NCBI GenBank assembly: GCA_905479855.1 | Contig: CAJQOF010000105.1 | Location: forward strand, 1-6,635 | Length of the DNA stretch: 6,635 nucleotides | Direction: 5' to 3' | Source: an uncultured Cytophagales bacterium | GTDB taxonomy: Bacteria; Bacteroidota; Bacteroidia; Cytophagales; Amoebophilaceae | In this document: positions 1 through 5,128 of the stretch, one piece after another | Layout of the letters: each line of letters starts with the position of its first letter | Position numbering within the stretch: position 1 is the first letter of the stretch | Position numbers and translations under genes: made by a program | The notes under the pieces: model-generated | What the model saw: the letters and a program-made list of their open reading frames with translations, nothing else | What the model was told of the DNA's origin: nothing | The model's database searches: none

Positions 1-304
1 CAACCTTAATAAAGAAAGTAGCATGCCCAATCCACGTTACCGTATCCTCTTGCTGCAAAGCCATAAAGTTGCGCAACGCCTCCTCCTTGGTCAGTCTATA
101 CGGCTTGAGCACATCGTCGTACCGGGATCTAGATGTCAGAATGCGGTTCGCGCCAAAAGCAATGATTCTGGTGAGGTCATACGCTCCTCTTTGCGGAGAA
201 CCAGGTGGATTCTTAAAGGTCTTGCCACCGTTGCGCCCAGCCATCATGCAAGCACTGAGGAGCAACAAAAGGAGCAAGGTAATCTGTTTTACGCCAGGAA
301 TCAT
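1..304 (-). CDS. Lipoprotein with metallo-beta-lactamase-fold N-terminus, partial (3' end beyond left edge)
   Basis: The minus strand is open from an ATG at 304-302 to the left edge, giving 101 codons without a stop; the gene is cut by the window. Residues 1-19 form a short lipoprotein signal peptide: a lysine at residue 6, seven leucines in a row (10-16), then the lipobox L-S-A-C with C19 as the expected lipidated cysteine. Residues 88-101 read DTVTWIGHATFFIK, which matches the first strands of the UlaG/NAPE-PLD-like branch of metallo-beta-lactamase-fold hydrolases, where a W-x-GHAT-F stretch precedes the zinc site. The zinc-binding HxHxDH motif would lie further on and cannot be seen, so activity and substrate are unknown. 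The product is probably anchored in the periplasm or the outer membrane. The gene lies 61 bases after the acyltransferase stop on the same strand and may be co-transcribed with it. Family assignment rests on this short segment only; the reading frame and lipobox are clear. Confidence 0.8.
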   Translation of the reverse strand, partial: MIPGVKQITLLLLLLLSACMMAGRNGGKTFKNPPGSPQRGAYDLTRIIAFGANRILTSRSRYDDVLKPYRLTKEEALRNFMALQQEDTVTWIGHATFFIKV

Positions 305-308
305 CAAA

Positions 309-328
309 TTGTATCGTTTTGTATCGTT
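309..328. repeat. Tandem 10-bp direct repeat TTGTATCGTT x2 upstream of the lipoprotein gene
   Basis: Two perfect adjacent copies of TTGTATCGTT (309-318 and 319-328) lie just 5 to 24 bases upstream of the lipoprotein start codon, in the 61-base spacer after the acyltransferase. They fall where the leader or core promoter of the lipoprotein gene would be. On the minus strand the spacer also holds TTGAGG and TATAAC about 19 bases apart, a weak promoter-like pair. Function is not known; a protein-binding site or simple slippage duplication are both possible. Confidence 0.6.
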
Positions 329-365
329 ATAAGATTGCGTTGGCTGCTCACCTCAAAAGGTCCTA

Positions 366-1040
366 TTAACGTGGGTTAACAACCTTTGCAGGGTTCCCCA
401 ATACCGCCTCGCCGGGCTTTACATTGGCCAGCACTACCGCCCCAGCCCCCACACTGGCCCCGGCACCAATGGCTACCCCGGCAATAATGGTGGCCCCTGC
501 CCCCACAAAAACAGCTTCCTGCAGCTTTGCTCCTGCCCCCACCACACTGCCAGCCCCTACTTGCACAAAATCCTTAACAACCGCCTCGTGCTCTATGGTA
601 GCATTGGCGTGGAGAATGCAGTGGTTGCCCAATGTAGCACCAGCCCCTAAGCTCACGCCCGTGTTCATAAGATTGCCATAGCCCAGGGTTGCTGATTCGG
701 CAATAATGGCTGATGGGTGAATGGCATTGATGGGGACCACGTTTTTTTGCTCACGGAGCATGGCCACCAAGTTGGCCTGTTTTGCCCGTTGCTCTATGGC
801 CACAAAAGCCTCGCAATTTTCGCCAATAAGGTCTAGGTATTCCTCCGCTGTTGTGCTGCCCAGCACCGGAACACTCGCCCCCACTTCCTCTTCCACCCCT
901 GCCTCCGCCCCCGTTTTCAGATGGGGGCGGGCCTTATCATCGTCTAGAAAACCATAGACAACAACGTCATTTTTTAGGAAGATTTCCAAGGCCACTTTAC
1001 CCAAAGCGCCTGCGCCAAAGATTAGTACTGGTTTTGTCAT
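366..1040 (-). CDS. PglD/NeuD-type sugar O-acyltransferase (left-handed beta-helix)
   Basis: This 224-residue protein has the two-part layout of the PglD/NeuD family, which transfers acetyl from acetyl-CoA to an amino or hydroxyl group of a nucleotide sugar or sialic acid in the cytoplasm. Residues 4-36 form a Rossmann-like N-terminal domain with G-x-G-x-x-G (G9, G11, G14) and the YGFLDDD strand end (29-35). From HPSA (108-111) onward the protein is a hexapeptide-repeat beta-helix, very rich in Gly and Ala, closing with the usual GNPAKVV (215-221). H151 in TIEHEAVV sits where the family's catalytic base histidine is found. I chose the ATG at 1040 rather than the in-frame ATG at 1103: the 21 extra residues do not resemble the family N-terminus, and a promoter-like TACCTTTG lies within them. 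No polysaccharide or glycosylation genes are visible nearby, so the acceptor is unknown. The family call is firm, the substrate is not. Confidence 0.88.
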   Translation of the reverse strand: MTKPVLIFGAGALGKVALEIFLKNDVVVYGFLDDDKARPHLKTGAEAGVEEEVGASVPVLGSTTAEEYLDLIGENCEAFVAIEQRAKQANLVAMLREQKNVVPINAIHPSAIIAESATLGYGNLMNTGVSLGAGATLGNHCILHANATIEHEAVVKDFVQVGAGSVVGAGAKLQEAVFVGAGATIIAGVAIGAGASVGAGAVVLANVKPGEAVLGNPAKVVNPR

Positions 1041-1059
1041 AGTTGTGTTGTTTATGCCG

Positions 1060-1089
1060 CAAAGGTACCGAGCAGGTGTCGATGCACAA
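1060..1089 (-). promoter_or_regulatory. Putative Bacteroidota-type promoter for the acyltransferase gene
   Basis: Read on the minus strand, TACCTTTG (1067 to 1060) matches the Bacteroidota -7 consensus TAnnTTTG at every fixed base. CTTG, one base off the -33 element TTTG, lies upstream, with 19 bases between its TTG (1089-1087) and the -7 octamer, which fits the usual spacing. Transcription would begin about 15 bases before the ATG at 1040, giving a short leader. The IS target duplication begins only 16 bases further upstream, so the element has not broken this promoter but has replaced whatever lay above it. Confidence 0.55.
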
Positions 1090-1104
1090 GATAGTAACTT
1101 CATG

Positions 1105-1112
1105 TCTTCTTC
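1105..1112. repeat. Target-site duplication, left copy (TCTTCTTC)
   Basis: TCTTCTTC directly abuts the outer end of the left inverted repeat and is repeated exactly at 2795-2802 outside the right inverted repeat. Eight bases is the duplication length known for the IS66 family. The perfect match implies that insertion happened here as a single event, with no later rearrangement across the element. Confidence 0.93.
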
Positions 1113-1131
1113 GTAACTATTCAGATACCCC
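1113..1131 (+). repeat. Left terminal inverted repeat of the IS66-family element
   Basis: GTAACTATTCAGATACCCC is the exact reverse complement of 2776-2794. The match stops after 19 bases; further inward only loose similarity remains. The repeat is the expected transposase-binding end and begins with the family's GTAA. Confidence 0.95.
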
Positions 1132-1213
1132 CAATGAGGAATAGGATTTAGGGTGTGGTTTTAGACTGGAAAGTTTGTTTTCTTTGTGCATCGGTTATGC
1201 TAATCTTGTTGGT

Positions 1214-2743
1214 ATGAATACACAGACCGCGAATGTACGTACTGCAACTTTAAGACCAATGCTTTCTAGGGAAGTATTGAATACACTGCCTCAAGAGGTT
1301 CGTGCCTACATCCTCTACCTAGAAGCAACTGTCCAACAACAAGGTGACCAGATTCAACAATTGCATGCTCGTGTGAACGACCTGGAAAACCAATTGTCAA
1401 AAAACAGCTCCAACAGCAGCAAACCTCCCAGCAGTGATGGGCTGAAACGCAAGACCAAGAGTCTGCGCATTCAATCAGATAAGAAACCAGGCGCTCAGGA
1501 AGGGCATGCTGGAATAGGGCGAGTCCAAGTAGAAAATCCCGACGTGGTCAAAACTTACACAGCTACATCCTGCGATGGGTGTGGGGCCAACCTGGAGAAG
1601 GTATCGGGTACTTGTCTAGAAAAACGCCAAGTCTTTGAGATCCCACAACCAAAAATTGAAGTGACAGAGCATCGTATCGAAGGAAAAGTATGCCCAGCCT
1701 GTACCAAGTTCAATAGGGCAGCATTTCCAGAAGAGGTAAAAGGGCCAGTTCAATTTGGGCACCGAGCACGAGCATTAAGTGCGTATTTCAACCATCAACA
1801 TTTTATACCTGTTAATCGTGTAGGTGAAATTCTTTCCGACATTTTTAACCTGTCTATGTCTCCAGGCACTTGTGGCAATATTGAGAAAAGGCTCGCTAGC
1901 AACCTTTCAGTGTTTCATGAAAGCCTCAGCAGCAGTTTGTTAGCAAGTCCAACTTTACACTTTGACGAAACTGGAATAAGGTGCGCAAAGAAATTATACT
2001 GGATACATGTTGCCTCATCGAACGAGGCAACCCTATATACCATACACGAAAAACGGGGAAAAGAGGCAATAGAGTCTGCTGGGATTTTACCAAAGTTCAC
2101 TGGGACAGCCGTGCATGACTGTTGGGGGCCATGTTTCCGCTATACAGCATCTAATCACGCACTCTGCAATGCGCACCATTTACGAGACTTAACACGTGTT
2201 TATGAAAATGGAAAGGAAGAGTGGGCTAAGAAGATGTTAGATTTTCTCATCCTCATCAACAAAGAGGTGAGAGCACACCTCGAAAAGGGAAATCTACCAC
2301 GTGAGTTCTTGGGGAAAATGGAAAGTGATTATCAGAAGATTATTGCAGAGGGGCTTTCGTATCATGCATCCTTGCCTCCCTATCCAAAGAAGCAACGGGG
2401 AAGAAAAGGCCAAAGAGATGGCAAAAATATTTTGGATCGTTTCGACGCAAAGCGTAGCTATATATTACGGTTCGCTTATGACTTTTCGGTTCCATTTACG
2501 AACAATCAGGCTGAACAGGATATCCGTATGGTAAAAGTAAAAGAAAAGATTTCGGGCTGTTTCCGTACACCTGGCGGAGGTGAGGATTTTTGTACAATAC
2601 GCAGCTATATTTCTACAGGGAAAAAGCAGAATTGGAACATATGGGATGCATTAGAGGCTGCTATCCGGGGGGCTCCCCTCTTATTAACACCTGTATCTGA
2701 TCAGCAGTTTGAGGCTGCTTCTACGCAAAAATTGGCAGCCTGA
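1214..2743 (+). CDS. IS66-family transposase (TnpC-like, DDE type)
   Basis: This 509-residue protein catalyses excision and insertion of the surrounding element. Seen in order: a heptad-like coiled-coil region (about 30-62, leucine zipper of the family); the hallmark SKNSSNSSKPPSSDG (62-76); a basic linker; the zinc finger C120-x2-C123 ... C160-x2-C163; and the DDE catalytic core with D251 in HFDETG, D302 in HDCWGP and E434 in NNQAEQDIR. The conserved tail around GCFRTPGGGEDFCTIRSYISTGKKQ follows E434. All expected catalytic and zinc residues are present and there is no frameshift, so it is likely active. The frame extends upstream to a TTG at 1175, but I chose the ATG at 1214 because the extra 13 residues do not fit the family and TTG is a poor start. 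No Shine-Dalgarno is visible. A TAATCTTG at 1201-1208 is one base from a -7 element but would leave almost no leader, so I do not call it. Confidence 0.95.
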   Translation: MNTQTANVRTATLRPMLSREVLNTLPQEVRAYILYLEATVQQQGDQIQQLHARVNDLENQLSKNSSNSSKPPSSDGLKRKTKSLRIQSDKKPGAQEGHAGIGRVQVENPDVVKTYTATSCDGCGANLEKVSGTCLEKRQVFEIPQPKIEVTEHRIEGKVCPACTKFNRAAFPEEVKGPVQFGHRARALSAYFNHQHFIPVNRVGEILSDIFNLSMSPGTCGNIEKRLASNLSVFHESLSSSLLASPTLHFDETGIRCAKKLYWIHVASSNEATLYTIHEKRGKEAIESAGILPKFTGTAVHDCWGPCFRYTASNHALCNAHHLRDLTRVYENGKEEWAKKMLDFLILINKEVRAHLEKGNLPREFLGKMESDYQKIIAEGLSYHASLPPYPKKQRGRKGQRDGKNILDRFDAKRSYILRFAYDFSVPFTNNQAEQDIRMVKVKEKISGCFRTPGGGEDFCTIRSYISTGKKQNWNIWDALEAAIRGAPLLLTPVSDQQFEAASTQKLAA

Positions 2744-2775
2744 CTGTCGGGGGAGTTTCCTGCCCAAAACGGAAT

Positions 2776-2794
2776 GGGGTATCTGAATAGTTAC
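2776..2794 (-). repeat. Right terminal inverted repeat of the IS66-family element
   Basis: GGGGTATCTGAATAGTTAC is the perfect inverted copy of the left end at 1113-1131. It lies 32 bases after the transposase stop codon and is followed at once by the right target duplication. Confidence 0.95.
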
Positions 2795-2802
2795 TCTTCT
2801 TC
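2795..2802. repeat. Target-site duplication, right copy (TCTTCTTC)
   Basis: Exact copy of 1105-1112, directly outside the right inverted repeat. Removing 1113-2802 restores the inferred empty site, in which CATG-TCTTCTTC-GTTTGATT would run through between the divergent acyltransferase and Rpn genes. Confidence 0.93.
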
Positions 2803-2939
2803 GTTTGATTGACTATGAAAATCTGAGTTTCCTTAACTACTACACGGCAAGCCCGCCGATATGCCTCACATTCTGCCCAATATTCTGATGAAACGCTTAC
2901 CTTTGGAGAAATCATTTTTGACGACAAAAAGGTAACGCT
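2803..2939. other. Intergenic spacer; upstream region of the Rpn gene, possible decayed coding remnant
   Basis: This 137-base stretch has no convincing gene. One plus-strand frame is open from 2827 to a stop at 2947-2949 (40 codons, ending ...TFGEIIFDDKKVTLCL) but it has no start codon in frame and runs a few bases into the Rpn start, so it could be the tail of a lost gene or chance. A 24-codon ATG frame at 2861-2935 has no support. The last part carries the promoter candidate for the Rpn gene. Confidence 0.5.
2871..2905 (+). promoter_or_regulatory. Putative Bacteroidota-type promoter for the Rpn-family gene
   Basis: TACCTTTG at 2898-2905 matches the -7 consensus TAnnTTTG fully and is the same octamer as in front of the acyltransferase gene. 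The -33 side is weaker: TTCTG at 2871-2875, leaving 22 bases, a little long. Transcription would start near 2910, about 30 bases before the ATG at 2940. If the Rpn gene and the export genes are co-transcribed, this promoter may also serve the latter, since I saw no good match just before 3898. Confidence 0.45.
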
Positions 2940-3866
2940 ATGCCTCTAAGAAAATTCCTCAACCCACGCAATGACAAGGCCTTTAAGCGCATCTTCGGCG
3001 AAGAGCGCAACAAGGACATCCTCATCCACTTTATCAACGACATCCTCGGCTATAAGGGAAAAAAGAAGATAGTAGGTGCAAAACTACTACCGCTCCAGCA
3101 AGACCTCGAAATCTCGGCCGTAAGGCGATCTATTGTAGACGTTGCTTGCGAAACCAGCGACGGAAGTAAATTGATTATAGAGATGCAGGTGAATAAACAC
3201 AAAAGCTACTTAAAAAGAGCAGAATTCTATGCGGTTAGGGCCTACGGAACACAGCTCACGGAAGTACAGATTAAAGACGCAGAAAAGGAACAGGGGGATA
3301 AACTAAGCGAAGATGAAAAGTACGAGTTGCTCACACCAGTGGTTTTCATCGCCGTGCTCAACTATACTGAATTTCCCAAAAAGAAGGCCCTCATCAGCCT
3401 ACATTCCACCCGTGATGAGGAAACCAATGAACATGACCTAAAAGCATTCCGCTACGCCTTTGTCGAGCTACCTAAGTTCAAAAAGAAAATCAGCGAGTGT
3501 ACATCTATCGTGGACAAGTGGTGCTATTTTCTGAAAAGTGCTGAGTCTACAACGCCAGAAGATCTTGAATTACTGGTGGGCAAAGACCCCATCATCCGCA
3601 GAGCCTATGATGAGCTAAATATGTACAACTGGACTGCGGAAGAATTTCGTATTTATGAGGATATCCAAAAGGTCAATCTAGATAACCAGGCTGCTGATGC
3701 ATGTAAGTTCAGTGATGGTAAAGCGGCAGGCCTGGTAGAAGGCAAAGCAGCAGAGCAAAGAGCAGTTGTGCTGAGGATAAGCAAAACCAGTACAGACAAA
3801 GCCCTTATGGCAATAGCGGCAGGTCTCACCGTGGAAGAAGTAGAGAAAATATTGGCCGACCACTAA
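2940..3866 (+). CDS. Rpn-family recombination-promoting nuclease / putative transposase, PD-(D/E)XK type
   Basis: This 308-residue protein opens with FLNPRNDKAFKRIFG (6-20), the signature N-terminus of the Rpn/PD-(D/E)XK transposase-like family. The nuclease core is visible as D67 in SIVDVAC followed by the strand LIIEMQV, with E81 and Q83 forming the D...E-x-Q active site in which glutamine takes the place of the usual lysine. Residues 111-129 are a charged stretch; the C-terminal tail has the glycine-spaced DGKAAGLVEGKAAE (259-272) and a final helix-turn segment (about 286-306), typical of full-length members. Characterised E. coli Rpn proteins are DNA endonucleases that raise RecA-independent recombination and have been tied to phage defence; whether this one does so is inference. 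Despite the common 'transposase' label, no terminal repeats of its own flank it. It starts 137 bases after the IS and ends 31 bases before the permease gene. The weak AAAAAGG before the ATG is the only ribosome-site hint. Confidence 0.9.
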   Translation: MPLRKFLNPRNDKAFKRIFGEERNKDILIHFINDILGYKGKKKIVGAKLLPLQQDLEISAVRRSIVDVACETSDGSKLIIEMQVNKHKSYLKRAEFYAVRAYGTQLTEVQIKDAEKEQGDKLSEDEKYELLTPVVFIAVLNYTEFPKKKALISLHSTRDEETNEHDLKAFRYAFVELPKFKKKISECTSIVDKWCYFLKSAESTTPEDLELLVGKDPIIRRAYDELNMYNWTAEEFRIYEDIQKVNLDNQAADACKFSDGKAAGLVEGKAAEQRAVVLRISKTSTDKALMAIAAGLTVEEVEKILADH

Positions 3867-3897
3867 ACCAACGATAAGTATACCTCCCTTTCCCGCT

Positions 3898-5124
3898 ATG
3901 TTTTTACGCTACTACCTAGAAGAAACCTACCAAAACCTCAGGCAAAACAAACTGAGGAGCCTACTCACCGGCTTTGGCGTGGCGTGGGGCATTTTTCTCT
4001 TGGTTATTCTATTGGGCGTGGGAGAAGGATTTTACCGTGGCGTATTCCGGAAGTTTTCGGGCTATTCACAGAATGCTATCTGGTGCTGGGGCCAATCTTT
4101 CAAGGGAAAGAACATCAGGTTTACCCTGCCATTACTCAACCAACTTAAGGCCCACGTAAAAGGTATTGAACATGTCTCACCAGTTAATGGAGGCTACCAA
4201 TCTTACACCCTGCGCTACATGGCCGAGGACTATGATGGCGCCTCGGTAAAAGGGGTAGAGGTCTGTTACAACAAGATTGGCCAGCTAGAACTTAGTGCGG
4301 GGAGATTTCTCAATGAGCGAGATAAAAGCGCTACCAGGCCAGTTTGTGTGATTGGTAGTGAAGTGCAAAGCAATCTCTTTGCCAAAGAGGACCCTATAGG
4401 AAAGCAGATCAACGTCAATGGCCATTACTTTCAGGTAGTGGGTACCCTAGACAAGGAAGCTTCTTTCAATAACGACGAGCACAAGGCTGTGCTTATCCCC
4501 TTCTCCACCTTTTGCAAAGTATTTAACTGGGGTACTGATTTCTGGAATTTTCGCGCTTCGCTATGGCCCGGCGCTGCTGCCGAAGCAGTGGAAGGTGAGG
4601 TGCGCAGCTACCTGGCTAGCCAACTTGGGTTTGATCAATCAGACAAAAGAGCCGTTTATATCTTTAATTTGGGGAAACAAGCCAAGAAATTTGATGATCT
4701 TTTTGATGGTGTGCGCATCTTCCTTTGGATAATAGGGGGCTGCATGCTGCTAAGCGGCATCATGGGCGTGAGCAACATGGTGCTGGTTTCTGTAAAGGAA
4801 AGAACGCAAGAGGTCGGCATTAGGAAGGTAGTAGGCGCCAGCGCCAAGGAAATTTTAATCATGGTATTGTTAGAGTCTATCTTCATCTGCCTCACCGCCG
4901 GCATGGCAGGCATGCTGGCCGGGGTGAGTAGCATCTATGCGCTGAATAAGCTATTGGACTATGTCGACCCGGCCCAGGAGTTGCTGATAGGGCATTTGGA
5001 ACTAAAAATGGCTGCCGTGGTAGCAGCGCTGCTGTTGCTGGTTGTTTGCGGCGCTATTGCCGGCATTTTCCCAGCCAAGAAAGCAACATCTATCTTACCC
5101 ATTAAAGCACTGAACACAGAATAA
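3898..5124 (+). CDS. ABC transporter permease, MacB/FtsX type
   Basis: This 408-residue inner-membrane protein has the MacB layout: a cytoplasmic amphipathic start (LEETYQNLRQNKLRSLLT, 7-24), TM1 (about 24-42), a large periplasmic core (about 45-270), then three TM segments (about 273-298, 320-348 and 371-391) that form the FtsX domain. Between TM2 and TM3 lies SVKERTQEVGIRKVVGASAKE (298-318), the coupling segment that contacts the ATPase in this family. The C-terminus IFPAKKATSILPIKAL (390-405) is the standard family ending. MacB-type permeases do not move substrate through the membrane themselves. They pass conformational change to the periplasmic adaptor to drive export of periplasmic substrates such as peptides, lipoproteins or drugs. 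The adaptor gene starts 4 bases after the stop, so the two are co-translated. The substrate cannot be told. Unlike E. coli MacB, the ATPase is a separate protein. Confidence 0.93.
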   Translation: MFLRYYLEETYQNLRQNKLRSLLTGFGVAWGIFLLVILLGVGEGFYRGVFRKFSGYSQNAIWCWGQSFKGKNIRFTLPLLNQLKAHVKGIEHVSPVNGGYQSYTLRYMAEDYDGASVKGVEVCYNKIGQLELSAGRFLNERDKSATRPVCVIGSEVQSNLFAKEDPIGKQINVNGHYFQVVGTLDKEASFNNDEHKAVLIPFSTFCKVFNWGTDFWNFRASLWPGAAAEAVEGEVRSYLASQLGFDQSDKRAVYIFNLGKQAKKFDDLFDGVRIFLWIIGGCMLLSGIMGVSNMVLVSVKERTQEVGIRKVVGASAKEILIMVLLESIFICLTAGMAGMLAGVSSIYALNKLLDYVDPAQELLIGHLELKMAAVVAALLLLVVCGAIAGIFPAKKATSILPIKALNTE

Positions 5125-5128
5125 CGTT

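Larger units (their letters stand above)
1113..2794 (+). mobile_element. Complete IS66-family insertion sequence, ISBst12-like (tnpC only), 1682 bp
   Basis: The element is delimited by perfect 19-bp inverted repeats starting GTAA, the terminal bases typical of IS66 elements, and by an 8-bp direct repeat. It holds one transposase gene in the plus direction. There is no room for, and no sign of, the accessory tnpA and tnpB genes of classical IS66 elements of about 2.5 kb, so it fits the single-gene ISBst12 subgroup, whose members are near 1.6 kb. Undamaged ends, duplication and reading frame suggest a recent insertion that may still be mobile. It separates the minus-strand acyltransferase gene from the plus-strand Rpn gene. 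About 100 bases before and 30 bases after the transposase core, apart from the repeats, hold nothing further that I recognise. Confidence 0.95.

Noticed and set aside
350..361. Small inverted repeat ACCT-CAAA-AGGT after the acyltransferase stop, as a possible terminator
   Set aside because: The stem is only 4 bp with no T-run after it, too weak to call a terminator.
23..379. Plus-strand open frames at 23-379 and 69-332
   Set aside because: They lie opposite the lipoprotein gene and its leader; their translations lack any family pattern, while the minus-strand frame shows a lipobox and a metallo-beta-lactamase-fold segment.
424..1042. Plus-strand frames opposite the acyltransferase gene (424-681, 721-957, 851-1042), rich in Pro, Ala and Thr
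   Set aside because: They are antisense shadows of the Gly/Ala-rich beta-helix coding region; their composition follows from the codons of the real gene.
1094..1101. GTAACTTC just outside the left IS end resembling the IS terminus GTAACTATTC
   Set aside because: The likeness covers only a few bases and lies outside the exact target duplication, so it is probably chance.
1041..1103. Longer acyltransferase start at ATG 1103
   Set aside because: The 21 extra residues do not resemble the family N-terminus and contain the perfect -7 promoter element, so they are more likely untranscribed promoter DNA.
1175..1213. Longer transposase start at TTG 1175
   Set aside because: It uses a rare start codon and adds 13 residues unlike other IS66 transposases; ATG 1214 gives the expected N-terminus.
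2721..2927. Minus-strand frame across the right IS end and spacer
   Set aside because: It runs across the IS boundary and target duplication, so it was created by the insertion; no recognisable protein pattern.
2861..2935. 24-codon ATG frame in the spacer before the Rpn gene, as a leader peptide
   Set aside because: Its ATG lies upstream of the putative promoter, no ribosome site is visible and the sequence shows no leader-peptide features.
4656..4934. Minus-strand frames inside the permease and adaptor genes (4656-4934, 5095-5331, 5342-5559, 6007-6277)
   Set aside because: They overlap strongly supported plus-strand genes in antisense and show no domain or start-site support.
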